Source: Edolisoma coerulescens (taxonomy: Eukaryota > Chordata > Aves > Passeriformes > Campephagidae). From it: a stretch of DNA of 64,000 bases. Position 1 is the first letter of the stretch. Each line of letters begins with the position of its first letter. Where the stretch lies: positions 1,949,451 to 2,013,450 of the forward strand of contig VWZW01007169.1 in the NCBI GenBank assembly GCA_013397115.1, given 5' to 3'. Shown here piece by piece: positions 43,952-57,500 of this stretch. The notes beneath the pieces are model-generated. The model had not been told where the DNA came from. It did not search any database and saw nothing but the letters and a program-made list of their open reading frames with translations. The position numbers and the translations under genes were made by a program.

Positions 43952-46900
43952 ATCACTGTGTAGTGTTAGAGACTCTAGTGCTTCTGCTGCATCTCGGAGA
44001 CTCCAAGTCTGTTCTGAACACTTCTACGTGTCTGACTCGTGTCTGGTGTAATGCAGCCTGCATGACCTGATCCACAGACTCCCATTACCTCTACCAGTGA
44101 GGCCCATAAAACACTTTTGGGCTCAGACCAAAGTAAAAGGGCCAGAGGAAATGAGTTTAAAAGCCTGAGCATATCTCCCAATGGACATAACAGTCCACAT
44201 CACAAAATTTATATACGTAATTTGAAATAATTGGCAACTTTAGGAAGCAAAGCAAAGAGCAAAATGGAGCTACTTTAGCTGATTATTTATGATCACCTTT
44301 TGTCTTAGATGTTTCTGTGAGGAAAATCTTGCCTGTTTGGTAGTTCAAATCACGAATGCTGAACCTGAACTACTCTGTTTTCTGCTCTAAATGAGAATCA
44401 CACATTCACTGTCTATTTAACAAGTGCATTTGCTGTATTTGTAAATTTAAATGATTTGTCTCCCTTTATTTCCCAACGCTTAGGTGAAGACTCCCTCCCC
44501 AAACTCTGCTGCCTCTCTGTTGCCCTCTAAGTACTTCATATGAAAGGTCATAGGCTCACAATACTGACTCCTTGCAAAGTTCAACTGGCTCTCTTTTGTA
44601 GGATAAAGCCATTCCCCATCTCCATAGCAAGGGAGGTCCCCTGGCAGCAAAACAAATGTGGTTAGTTATGTGTGGCATGAACCTCAGCTGCACTGGGAGC
44701 TGAGCTCCGGAAAACATGTAATGGTAATGTATCGAGAATTACAAGGCTAACCCATCAGCCTCTCTCAAGAAATTTAACTCTGAAATGTTTTATTTTGCCT
44801 AGGGAAAGTCTATTTGGGTCTATCATCTGGTTTCCAGGAAGGTCCAGCACTCCCCCCTCCCCTGCTCCTTAGCAGGACGGATGGCATATAAAGAGGTCAA
44901 AGAGACTACCAGTGTCATGCCATAAATCAGTGGTTCAGCTTAGAGGAGAGCCCAAAAGGCTTCTGCTCATCTGGTGTAAACTGACTCACTCTGCTGCAGT
45001 CAACAGAGGATCTGACAGCAGCAGATTTGCCCCAAGAGCTTCAGAATTCCCACTTTTATCTAACTGGTATTTCAGACATTCTTTCTCTATTGTCCATGGC
45101 AGAGATTTTATTAATACCCTCTTAATAAATATATGTCAACTAAAGCTTCATAGAATATCCATACTTCCCTCCCTGCCCACAAATAAGATACTACGTATAT
45201 GTGATTATAAAAATACCAGTAGCCAATTTAGTTTAATTTAAATTTAGATTTTGCCCTAAACAAATACTGATGTGCCCTGTATATTTCTACTGCCAGATCA
45301 TGATTTACTAACTCCGTTTTGGGGGTTAAAGAGAGCATGACCTTGCCCCATATTAATATTTAAAGATTACCGTGCACATGAAATCAGATGCTGACACAAG
45401 TCTCAGAGGACTAAAAGGTTTTTAATCTTTTGAAGAAGCAGTGCCACACTGAAATATGTATTACTACATTCAAAACAGAGCATGTAACAAATGTCCCACT
45501 AGCAGGCATCAGAGACTGCAAATTTCATTCAGTGTAATATGGCCCACAAATACCAACTTTTTTCCAGAAGGGAAATTGCAATGCCACAAAGGCTGATGCT
45601 TGGCACCATAGCAAAGGCCAGCAGCGGCATCTCAGACACTGCAGTAAAAGAGTTTGCCATCCAGTTCTAAATGCAGGAGCCATTTAGTGCCCTTTTCAAG
45701 GCAATACATAGATTTTACTCTTTGAAAAAGGTGAAAGTTTATGTACATTTCTGTACAAATGCAATTTAGAACAGTTTAGGAACCATGTGATTCTTTGTTT
45801 TTACAACAGCACAAGCCTAAAATATGAAAACCTCCTGCTTTTCTTTTAATGCAGTAAAAAAGAAAGCCAGAGCTGTCTTAATAGAAAACAGAAACAGCTG
45901 ATATTTAACATAAATGAATAATTTTACGCCCTTTTTAGAGCACAATTTTTTTCTTTAAAAAAATTTAAGCTCAGCCTATCAGTATTTTTAACTCTTTCCA
46001 CTACACCTAAGCTTCAAACAAAAATATGAACTAGCAAGCTGTAGAAGAGTCTAATTAGTTTCTCATTGCATTTTGGGTGTACTCAGTTTGTACAAAAGTG
46101 CTGTAGATGAGGTCTCTGATTACAATAGTTCCTGTGTTTTGATAGCATCAGGCAGGTATTACAGGACTTGAAAAATCATGACTGAGTGGCTCTATCCAGT
46201 CTCCTTTTGGGTGGATGGCAGAAGTGGCAGCGTGCCATTCCTGGTCTCTCGTGTCATATTTCTGACAGGTAATTGCAGACTGATGCCTCTGGGAGCTTGC
46301 TATGGTGCTGCCAGAAAGCGCTGCTCTGGTTTGGAGATAGTTCAACCAAATGTTAGATAGATGTAGAAGAATTTGGGTACTAGAGGTTCCCAGCCCTGAG
46401 GAAGTAGGAGCCTGTGAATGTGCATGCTCATTTCCAAGTCATCAGCTGAGAGTCACCATGATGTTTGCTGGTGGGTTTATATCCAATGGCAGCAGTTATT
46501 TAAAGGAAATGGAACTGTTGTTTAGAAGTTAGGGAGGCAGTGCTGGAGAATTTGGTGCAAGGAGAGCAAGAGCATCCCTTCTTGGAGAGGCAGCTCCCCT
46601 TGCCATGGGATGTTGAAGGCTGACATCCTCTTGGAGTTGGCTGTGATGTTGAAGCGGCATTGTTGTAACCCAACTCTCCCAGGGCCATTTCACAAGCAGG
46701 GTACACCTTCTTTGTTCCCTTTACAACCATTAAGGCCTTTTAACCTTCCTTTTCCCTTAGCATGTCTGCCCCAGACCCATCCTTCTTCCATTTGTACCCT
46801 CCCTCAGCAAGGGTGTGAGGAATGGGAGCAGATGCCAGAGAAATGTGCACCTTCTGATTGAGTACGTGAAAGGGGACAGGAAAAACTGTGTGGAGACTTT

Positions 46901-49540
46901 TGCTTCCAGTGCTTCTCACGCATGTGGTCTCACTTCAATACATTTGCCAGTCAGCTAATCTATTTCCCTCTAAATTTGGTTGTCTTGTTAGGTTTTTGTG
47001 GGGGCAATATTTATTGGAAGTTTTTTGGTCACTGTAAACACAATTTGATCCATTTTATCTGAAATGAGTGTTTTTCTCAGCATGACTTACTTAGAACTTC
47101 ATACTGCTAAGTCTCAAAAAAAGCATTTCAGTGAGTCACAAGTGCTGCAGGATGGTATGATACCCTTCACAGAAATAACAACTACAGATGTATAAAAAAA
47201 AAATTAGAATTTTAAAATCTGAAGCTCTTTGCAAAATCTGCAACACTTTTATTATCAACATTGCTGATAGTACAAATGGGACTGAAGCAACTGATAAGTG
47301 TTCTGGTCCAATGAATTCACCTACTGCTTATGATCCTTCCAGTCATATTTTTAACTGTTTTGGCATTCCCCATTAAATCTCCCTAAACAGTCTTCTTGCT
47401 GGTTCAGTGCTCTCGACCAAGAAGCTTGTGAGTTTGTGAGGATTTGTACTTGATCATGAATGATTCATGAAACAAGCTTAGAAAACTAAGTTTAACATCT
47501 TATTCAATGCTGAGGAAAAAAAAGAGCATCTTCTCCCATGCTCGTAACAACTTGGCTAAAAAGGAAGAGCCTCAATGTCTCATTTTAAACACTGAAATTC
47601 AGAGCATCTGTTGCCTTTCCAGCTAAACCTCATCTCTCCTTAGAAGCAAGAGGAGGCATTTTAATTTACTACTGTAGCTAGTTTTGTTTTTCATTCTGCT
47701 CATACATTTGACCACGTACCAGCAGCACGCACAGCCGGGCTCTTGGGGCACAGCTGACAGCCAGGAACTGCCCGTGTCGCCATTTCTCGCTCACATTTAA
47801 CCATGTGTTAGATTTTTCTCTAAAAGCTATGTCTGAAATCAGTTGATCTTGTTTTTATTTGTTTACGACTGATTCTATATGCTCCTTAGGACAATAGACA
47901 GCTTAAGCCCTGGGGTGTAAGGTTCTGGTGCCTCTCTTTCCTTCTCCTCTCCATTGACCTCTCTGTGCATGGCAGACAGAAGTGCCCCATTTCCGATGGA
48001 TACGTGTGACACTCGTAGCCTGGGAAGGCACAGCACTATCTCCCTGCTGTGCATATTCCATACTGACGATGTTTGAGTCTTGGTTTTCGCACCAGCGAAA
48101 TGGGGATAATTGTGTTGCTTTGATGTGCTGATAAAAGTGCCTTGTGAGAGCTAAATATTTCTTTGTGGAACATGCCGTAGCATGTTTGGAAGCTCTGTAC
48201 AGCACAGGGTAGGAAGACGGCAGAGACATGGATCTGATGCAAAAAAATCGGGACAAAACAGAGAAGGAGGTCCATGGGTATTCCCTTGCTGTCCTTTGTC
48301 TCCTATTCTAGCTCTGCAAGAGTATAAGATTTTTTTCCACTTCCTTTGCTGAATGAAAAGATGACAACACAGCATACATCTAGGGATACCTGCTGAGAGA
48401 ATAAAACACAATAAACATGAGCATGCTATGGTGAGAGGCATATTTTGCTTGTACAATAGACATTTTGATCCAGAGTTACAGAAAGTCTAAACCTGTAAAT
48501 TAAAATCAATTCAAATGCTTTTTTTATTCAACCTGAGGTTTTTTTGTTGTGTTTTGGGTTTTTTTTAAGCTGGAAGAATTTTGATCTCATGGTTAATAGA
48601 ATTATGAAAAAGAAGAAAGTACTTCCAAACAAGGTCTTCTAAGGTGTCCCCTGGGACTATGATTTTAAACTGGTCTTGCATTAATTGCAGTTTCTCTGGC
48701 TGTTTGTTAGGCCATTGCCATGCTGTGTTAAGGTCTTGATGCTTTTATCTAGCCCTCCCCTATTCTCTGTTTGTTCTTCAGCAAGGATGAGAGGAACCCT
48801 TACAGTATGCAAATACACAATGCTTTCTATGCTTCTTTCTTTAGAGACATAAAAGGATTTTTTAAAAAAGGCAAGTTGAATACATGGCAATAAAGACATA
48901 AATCTTCAGAAGCAGGCAAGCTACACTCCCTCTGCACTTCACAAATGAAGCATGGTTTTTGCAAAGAAAGAGTTTGTTAGGAGGACCAGAGGAAGCAGGA
49001 TTTCCATAATGATTTGCAAAGAAAAAATTCTGTAACACATGGCACCGTATTTCCTTCAGAACTGCAGTCCCCTTGGGACCAAATTCCTTACTACTTAATC
49101 ACTGCAGTAATTAGAGATGATGTTGGCAAGTGTTCATTGAATGTTGTGTCATTTTACATCTTAAAACATTTCGGCATTACTTTCCATTTCCTTTATTCGG
49201 TATGTTCTGGTCCATCCCCTGGATGATTAGACACAGCTGGCCTTTGCTTTGGGACCAGGTCAGTTTTGCAATTAAGAGCTGTGTTGGTCTGCACTGATAA
49301 AAACAGGGACTAAATAGTTCTATTTATGGTTTATAAATTACTTTTCCACCAAACATTTTATATAATGGTTTGTACACAAGAGACTTGATGTGAAACAAAT
49401 CTCTGAGTGAAACAGAGGATTCCAGCCACAAAAAATGGCTCTGTCCTACAGTGAGCCTTGCAATGTGGAAAACTGCAGTAACAAAGCATGAATGAAGATC
49501 AGACTGCATGAAGCAGAGCTCTGTAGATGGAGAATAATGT
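43952..49540. other. Unique sequence, nothing recognised
   Basis: AT-leaning DNA with a GC-richer patch at 46550-46860. TATAAAGAGGTCAAAG near 44886 combines a TATA-like string with a nuclear-receptor-like half-site, but no transcript start evidence accompanies it. The open frames (for example 44912-45241 plus, 47903-48256 minus, 48151-48456 minus) have no motifs. Confidence 0.45.
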
Positions 49541-52500
49541 TGCAGCACGGAACCTGTGTGCAGAAGGTGGCCGTGACATGAGGAGGGCCCTGGGGAGCGC
49601 GGGCGGCAAGTGGCACCCACCAGCAGCATCCGCCTAATGCTGCTCCTTCCCTCTCTGCTGCCCTGTACAGACTGGCCAATGGGAGGTCAGATGAAGAGAA
49701 AGGGAGAAGTGAAAGGGCTGTTTAATGCCTAAATCTGTCGTTTGAAACTTCTGTTGGTAAGGCTGGGGGGGACTGCTGTTGTGGTGCTAATGATACCTCT
49801 GGAAATAGTGCAGCCTGACTTCTCTGCATTTCAGGTCTGTGCCTGTAACTGTCACTTCAGAAAAGTAGGAAAGGTTCTTCTTACAAGATATCATAATAGC
49901 TGAAAACTGCGGGTGTACCTTTCAGTTTTCTAAAATCCAAGTGCATTAACTATGCTGAGTGACATATCAAGGCAACAGTGCACAGTGGAAGGTCCCTGCA
50001 CTACTCTTGCAGGCTTAGATTGTCCTTTTACACTCTAGATCTTAATCTTCATTTTTCAAAATGTTCGTGTGTCTGTTACTTTCTTAAATAGGCTTTGATG
50101 AGGCACTGGAGCCTTTCAAAGGTTAGATGTGGAGGGTGCAGCAATGGCCTGGCTGTGATGCACACTTCTTCCCATGTGTTTGAACATCCTTTCTGCTGGG
50201 CAGGCATTGCAGGGTCCCTCATAATTTGCCTTGGTCTTGGATAAAGACTGTTTCCACTTTCAGTCTCATTTCTTACAGGCTGAAACAGAAAATTCATCAA
50301 ATGTAAAGTTCAGCTTAAATGACAATTTGTGTGACTAATGACCTTCTAAAAGACAAGGTGGTAGATTATAATGTCTTTTGAAATGCTTTCAGAGGAGAAA
50401 AACACACAGTAAAAATTATATGACAAATATAAAAAAGGGAAAAGAAAACAAAGTTAGTAACATAAGCAAGCACTAGCAGCCATTATGCTTTTAAATTATC
50501 TCTCCACAGCCCACAAATCTTTGCTTTCACTCACGCACACCATACATCTAGCAAAGAGAGAAATAATATTTTTTATTGCCACTCAATTATAATTGATATA
50601 CTACTGTATCATTTTAAAATGTGTGAAAGCTGAAAAGTACACACAATTTTTTTTTTAAATGGCAGGCAAGGAACAGCATATAAAAAGTGATAGAACTTTC
50701 TGAGCTAGTTTTATATACATCCCTTTCTCCCCTTATATGTATGTTCTAGGGGCAGACAAAAAGTACTAATGAAAATTGGTAATGCATAATAGCTCAAAAC
50801 CGATTAAAGAAAATTACCTCTCCTTTTAATTCTGCTTACAAGCCTTTCCTGCAATATTGATTATTTTTCAGAGGTAAGTGATAGTATCTATTCTTTCTGC
50901 AATTAATCTATATGTTCATTTTGCATGGTGGTTTTAGAAATCCTCTGAGGTCCAGAATCAGCAGGATACTGGTAACTCTAGAATAAAGCTAATTCTGTGG
51001 AAGTTTTCAAGAAAAAATCTGGCCTAAGGTTGATTGTGCTGCTGCTGTGATAAAGACATCTATTAGTGTATTTGTTGCCTGACATACTAGAGGACAGGTT
51101 CTGGAATAATTTGAGACTAGAATTCAGATTGCACCTGGCCAATTGCTTCCTTTCTCCAACACTAGCACTTAAAATTCCAGAGCTGCGGCTATAAAGCAAA
51201 TGCATGACAAAACTACTATTTATGATTTTGTTTGCTACTCTTAAATAATTTTGATGTTCCTTTTTTTCTTCCATTTCAGAGTCTGTCACTTATGTATATC
51301 TTCCAAGAGATGATGCTAGTTTTGTGCTGAAAGTCGTATCTCTCAGTCTTTGTTACATTTATCACATATGCCAAACTGATACCAAAAGGGAGTACGTTTT
51401 TAAGCATTTTTATGTAGACAATTCAAGCACTACTTTCATTTCTATTTTTCCAGTGCAAATGCTCCTAAATCACCATGAGGCAGAAGGTATTATGGGATGC
51501 ACCTTAAACGAAGTGCTGAACTCAGACTGAGTGGCTGCAAGGCCATTCACCTTGATAGTGTGAGTGGGAATATAAGAGTTCCCAAATCTAGTGGCAATGG
51601 TATAATATAGAGAAGTTTCTGTATCTTACTTCACCTGGGTTTCCATTCCTTTTAGTGCTTTTACATCCATTTAATGGATTAGTAACAACAGGATGTGCCA
51701 ATCCCTGCTGTTCACTCTCTCCAAGATGACCAACCCTCCTTTTGTTTAAAAAGAGGCTGAGAAGTGTAAGCATGAGTGCTTCCAGCTTGGCTCTGCCTAC
51801 AGCCCCTGCTACTGGGCAAACTGTACATTAGACAGCCTTTTGCAACTTTGGGGGCACAAGCCTTGGCCCAGGCTTGCTCCCTCATGGTGCCACCAGGAGC
51901 CAGGATCCAGATGAATCCAGAGGCAGAGTGGGCAATGGCCCAGTCCTTGCCTCGAAGAAGAAGGGCAGACTCTACTTTATCCAGTGCTCTGCCATCTGTG
52001 TGCTATTTATATTTACTTAATTTTTTTTTTGTAACAATAAGAATCTCCTTGTAACCCTTGAAGGCTGAGTTAAAAATCAGCCTGGAAAGACAAATGGCAG
52101 AAATACATCTGACCTCACCAGGTTTTCTGCTTTTAAGCTCAGGATGCAGTTTGTTACTAGCTGTGGGAAAACAAAATAAGCCAAGATGCATCCTTTTCTC
52201 ATTGACATAAATGACCTATTTTCTCTTCAGAGGTACAAGACACCCTGCTCCAGGCCTCCCCAAAAAGAATTTGGGTTCTAGAACAAAGATAATTATAAAC
52301 TAGCCTCTGCTTTTGGTCACTTTAAATCCACATGGTATTTCACACACTATTCTTTGTGCTGTCAGGCATACAGGAATTCTACCGTGATGCAAAAACCCCC
52401 CCATACACTGTAAAAATGAGCTTTACTTTTTCAGTCATGTCACAGTAAATTGCTTTTGAGTGCATTATAAAAAACTGTCATACTTCCTGCGAGAAAAGTT

Positions 52501-55440
52501 TCCTATACTGTATTTTAAATTTCTGTCTGTTTCTTCAGAAGATAGAAAATCTGCAAAATTTGAAATTATGTTTGTCTGTAAAAGCAGTATATTCAGAAAT
52601 GTTCTTTGTATTTTAAATGTCTTTTACATGAAGTTATAAGTTACAACAGTGGCACAATTTTCAGATGTGTTTTATATAAATATGGATTAAGATAAATGTA
52701 GCATGTTGAGCTAAAATTACCAATCAAAATTTTGATTATTCAGTTTCTGGATAACAGCTTAAGTGATGAATCCTTTTAAGAGCTTTATCCTGAAATGAGG
52801 GATGCATTTGCCTTCCAGCCAGGAGACCAAGCACAGCACGGGTGAAAATCAGTAGCAATTGTGCAGTGGGTTATGTCTAAGTAAGAGTTATTTATATCCC
52901 CATCATCCTGTCACAAGGAGTGCCCCTCTGCTTGGGAGCCTTAGCAGAGAGGTCACGGGCTCTAGGCAGAGGTAGACTGAGTTTCCTTCTCAGGCTTTGA
53001 TGGACTTTATCAGGTCTGTCTCTGTTACCATAGTTTCCATTTTGTTCTCTAGATAAGAAATGGAAGTGTATAGTTCACAGAGGCCTTGATCAGTCAGTTG
53101 ACATAGGGTCCCTGCCTGTGGTGAGGTTTAAGGGAATGAGAAGTAACTATGCAGAGTCCTGTTGTGTGTGGGTAAAAATCAGTCTCTTTTTTTCCTTCTT
53201 TTTTTCTTTCCTTGTTTGCTTGCTTTTAGCCATATGTCTGTTCACAGAAACTGGGTGTGACCTCTGAATCACCAGCTAGGTAAAGGATATCTTCACTGTT
53301 TTATGAGAAGTATTGTCTAATGATTGTACATTCCAGAAACTCAGCTGTTGTGTGCCCTTTAGTGAGCTTGCTCAGCTCCGGCCCTTTTGGCTATGGACAT
53401 TTTATTGGGAGTCCTACTTACATCACTCTTTTTGCACTACCGTTTCTTTTCTGTTCTTGGGCTTCCTGCACTTGCAAGTCCACTCTGAAATTTCGGAGCA
53501 GCAAGGACAGTGTCTGTACTGAAGCACTCAGAAGTTATAAAAGCAGTGGCTGCAGTTAACCACCACTAATAATACCTCTCTCACAGAAACAGTCATTGCC
53601 TTCAAATGTCCTCTATCTCCCTAAAATTGCTGTTCCTTCCAGCACAAGAAGGGCTACACGAAGGTTAGAGACAAGGCTTCACTGCCCAATACCCTCCCTA
53701 TTTTACTGTCAGTGGAAATTCCAGATCACTTTATTCCCATGCCAGCATCATTGCCCCTACTTTCTTCATCTCTGGGCAGTGGCCAGCACTTTGGAGTTAA
53801 TGCAAGTATTGCTGTGCAGAAGCAGTATTCTCTGTCACTATTACTTTTACCTTAATAAATAGATACTATCTGCAAGTGAAGGAAGGCAGTATGTGTTTTC
53901 TTTTAATTTATTTTGCAGGCACTGTTAAAAGGTAGGGAACTCATTATGTTCCAGCCAGACAGGAAGTTTTATTTACAATTTCTTACCTCAGTGCAGCTGT
54001 GGCAAATTATATCAGCCCTTCAATTTGTGCATTATCATTACTTCCTCACTTTCATACCCTTTCCAGAATTACACTACCACTGACCTGATGAACCCATTTT
54101 CTTTTAAAATCACTCCTATTTCATGTTTAGAGATTGCTTGGGAAAACTCGACGGCAGCAACTAAAAGAGCAGGCAAGCTGGCCATGTATAACCAAAAGGT
54201 CAGTCTATTTTCAGGTACTTCTTTAGGGCTCCTGCTGAAGAAAGCATGGAGCCATCTGTACCCATGCAGGTGTCAAAAGTTTGTTCTCATACATAGCACA
54301 AAGGGCAAGGCCAGGGAAAACAGCCACTGACTCCCCTGATGGCTCCTGTTTGATCCCGGAGGCTGCAGGGTGCCTGAGAAGATATTCATCCCAGGACACA
54401 ACCAATTCACCTCCCGCCTGCCCAGAAGCAGTGATTCACTTTTTGTGCTGTCACTGTGAAGGAAGGGGACTCTTCCCAAGCACTGACAGCAAGACTCATA
54501 GGTGGAGCTGAAGTGGATGGGTGACAGTATGATAGGGACCAATGACTCTTTGAGGTTTACTTACCTTTTCTGCAGAGATCAAAACTTTCAGTGTGAGCTG
54601 CCAATACAGCTGTTTGCAGTTTACCCTTCTGTTCAACTACCCCTGCTAACTACATCATCATGGAACTACAATCCCAACCTCCAATTCTGTATTTGTGGGC
54701 TACATCTATAGGCTTGAGCTCTAGCAACACAGGATCCCCTCCTTTTTCTTGTGGCTCCTTAGCCTGCTCATGCGTCTACCTAAAAAACACACTTTAACAC
54801 CATAGACACTAAACCTCCAATTCTCCAGCTGAAAAAGGCAGCATAGCAGGACAAAAAGCTTTGTCTTGTCTTGAGTTTTCAATATCTTTTCCTTCCAGCC
54901 CAAGTCCCTGTTTGGCTCCCTGCATCTCCATCTCCATCATACATTTTGTGCTCCTATTACACAGTAACTAATATGCTAAAATATTAGAGAATATACTAAA
55001 AAAAATGTACTCTTTTATTGAGTAAGCTCTGAATTGCTGCAGCTCAGTTTGCTAGGAGTTGTGAATTTGCTCTGAGTTATTTTTACTATTGAGAATTGCC
55101 AGGCTTTATACTGTGTTTTGCACAGGAACTCAGCTGCGCTTTCCCTGTTGTGTTTGTAGTTCCCTTCCAAGGAAGCTGCCTGCTGTTCCCAGGTTTCTCT
55201 TTCTTTCTCCCCATTAGTATCCTCTTTAAATACAAGAAATGCAAATAAATGATTTAAGTTTTGTATTTTGCAGGGAAACATCCTGCTGAGAATTTACTTA
55301 GGCCAACTGATACCTTCTCTCTGCCTGGAGAAAACCTTCATCCTCCAGACTGAAGACAGTCACTTAAAAGTAAATCTCTTTGGTCTGCCCCTGTTAACCA
55401 GCAGTGCTGATGGAGAAAATCGCTTTTCCCCTGTGTTCAG
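49541..55440. other. Unique sequence, mostly AT-rich
   Basis: A small CpG-bearing GC patch at 49560-49680 (GAGCGCGGGCGGC) is the only compositional anomaly. The rest, including 50300-51300 and 52200-52760, is AT-rich and repeat-poor. Frames such as 54025-54330 (+) and 54273-54542 (-) overlap and lack motifs. Confidence 0.45.
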
Positions 55441-55800
55441 CTCTTGAGAACCATGGGATTGAGACTGTTTATTCAGACCACTTTATTGTTTGGTATCATC
55501 CAGTGGGACAGGCTGAGTCACTACTTTATTCTCATTTCTCTTCATGTGAAGGTTTCAGCTCCCTTGGACTGCCATGAATGCCAAGCAATGATCCTGGTTT
55601 TTTCCTGGCAGCAGCCCCCATGTTTCCGTTGGGCTGCCTGGATCGGCGGTCAGAGAGACTATTCCCATGGGCTCTGGACTCCTCCTCTGCTCGGGATGAT
55701 GGGGGAAGGCATCAGCACAGGCTGCCATATGGCACCACCTGGGAGATTTTATGTTACTTTTTGTGCTGCCCTTCTCTCAACAGGGTAAGCCCTTGGGGCA
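55441..55800 (+). other. Open frame ending at a donor-like GGTAAGC
   Basis: A 114-codon frame (55444-55788) starts with a non-ATG-independent ATG near 55453 and has a hydrophobic N-terminal stretch (LRLFIQTTLLFGIIQW) and a Trp/Gly/Pro-rich centre. It closes within CTCAACAGGGTAAGC, which fits a 5' splice donor. No matching exon or recognisable domain was found, so this is only a weak exon candidate. Confidence 0.12.
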
Positions 55801-56635
55801 GATAAGGGTGTATTAAGTGACTGAAAGACATGCAGTTGTCCCCCAAAAGGTGTCAGTTCAGTATTGCTGTAGATGAGAGGCAACTCTTCTATTTCTGTCC
55901 TTAGCCTGAAATAATTTTCATTAGGTGAAGGTCCTTCTCTGCTGAATGGGACCTCTGCATAATGCTAAAAGGAATATTCTGTTTAATGTTCTGTTTCCCA
56001 ACCCTTTGTCTTTCCTTCACCCAGGATAACTGCCAGCACGTTCGTGAGTTTTTCATTTGAATGAAATTTTGCTCTAGCTGTGGGCAGAATATAGAAAAAA
56101 ATCAATAGCTATTAAGATACGTGATACTGCAGGATATGGGATCCTACTGGTAGAAAAAGCAAGAACCATCTATTTACTCACATACCCGAGTGCCTGCATT
56201 CATAGTCTGACCTCACTGCCCAGGTCCTGCTCTTCCCCCAGGTTTTCAGTGGGGAATTTTGTTGCCAAACGTTGAGCAGAGGACATTTTGCCCGTTGCAT
56301 TCTGCTGTGTTCTGTGCTAGTTTCTTGTGAAAGTGCCTTCAGGTACTTTCCCAGGGCTCACATTTATTTGTTCAAGAACAAGTTAAGAAAGAAGAGTGAC
56401 TGGAGGTTTTAAAACCCATTTTCTTTTTATCTAGTGTTCTGTTAAAGCTTTCCTCCTAAGCAGCTTACAATAATATAAACAACCTGCAGAAAAAACTTCC
56501 TGTCAATCTACTGCTATAAATTCCTACAAGTCCAGGGGCTTCAGGAGCTGTATATTGCACCGAGAGGCCTTGGAGTCAGAGATAACTATCAGATAATTCA
56601 CTCCTCTAAAAAATACTCCCCTATGTTCAGAGTGA
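55801..56635. other. Unique sequence, nothing recognised
   Basis: AT-leaning sequence bordering the CpG-enriched stretch to its right. No open frames, repeats or tandem structure worth calling. Confidence 0.5.
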
Positions 56636-57500
56636 GTGGAGAGCAGGAAGGGGGAAAAGAGGACGGGAGGAGGTGTGCTCAGAGCAGGGGCAGGAGTGGG
56701 GTCCCGGCGTGTGGGATGAGCATGGAGACCGTGGGACACGCGAGCGCAGCAGCTGAGGGAGGGCCTGCCTCTCCCAGTGCCCCTGGCTGTTGCTTTACCG
56801 AGCTCCCTGGCTGCACACCTTCTTCCTCGGTGTAAAACACACGTTTCTCTCTTCCAGCCTGTGTGGGTGCAGCCCAGGATCCAGCCCCTGGGGCTGTTTA
56901 GCACGGAGAGCAGCCATGGCGCTGTGCTGCTTCGGCTTTGGAGGGGCTCAGGAATAACGAGCAAAATCTAATTAAGAAGAGTGAAATACAGTAGGGTAAG
57001 TCAGCTGCACTGGAGTGTGAAATGGAGCCATTATAAAACAAAACACCATGCAGCAGCAGCTCAGGAGCTCCGCAGCCTTACAGGATGCTGCCAGACTTCC
57101 CTGGCAGCAGGGCGGGACTGCAGCGGTGAGAGCTGTTGGTGTGTCAGACCGTCAGTGGCCATGGCAGGGCTCTGCTGGCCAGCACAGCTCCTGCTCGGAG
57201 GGGCAGCAGCAGGGGGGAACGTGTCAGGGCAGCGCATGGCCGGGCCGGGCTGGGACAGGAGGGGTGGGAAAGGGGACGATGAGAAAGCACTGGTGCAACA
57301 GAAAGAGAGGGGAAAGGAAAAAAAGCCGAGGGGTGAGCATGAAAGGCAGGTGTGGAGCAAGGCTGGGCCTTTCCCCCCAGAAAACGAGAAACTCTGCAGC
57401 TATTAGAGCACGGGTTTCCCATCCGACCCGCTGGTAATGGCTGTGAGAGCTGCTCTGCTCGCAGGGTGCCACACTGAGGGCAGGCATGGGCCACCGCTCT
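56636..57500. promoter_or_regulatory. CpG-enriched stretch, possible weak CpG island
   Basis: This is the only stretch where CpGs cluster. About eight fall between 56660 and 56760 (GGACGGG, CCCGGCGTG, CACGCGAGCGCAGC), with more around 57070-57480 (GCGCATGGCCGGGCCGGGC). Overlapping open frames exist in all directions (56524-56964 minus, 56981-57406 plus, 57048-57437 plus, 57144-57599 minus, 57224-57676 minus), as expected in GC-rich DNA. A TTATAAAAC string near 57031 lies just before an ATG at 57048 in an ACACCATG context, and CAGCGGTGAGAG at about 57120 is donor-like. CpG islands often mark promoters or regulatory elements. Here the density is modest and no gene is attached. Confidence 0.35.
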
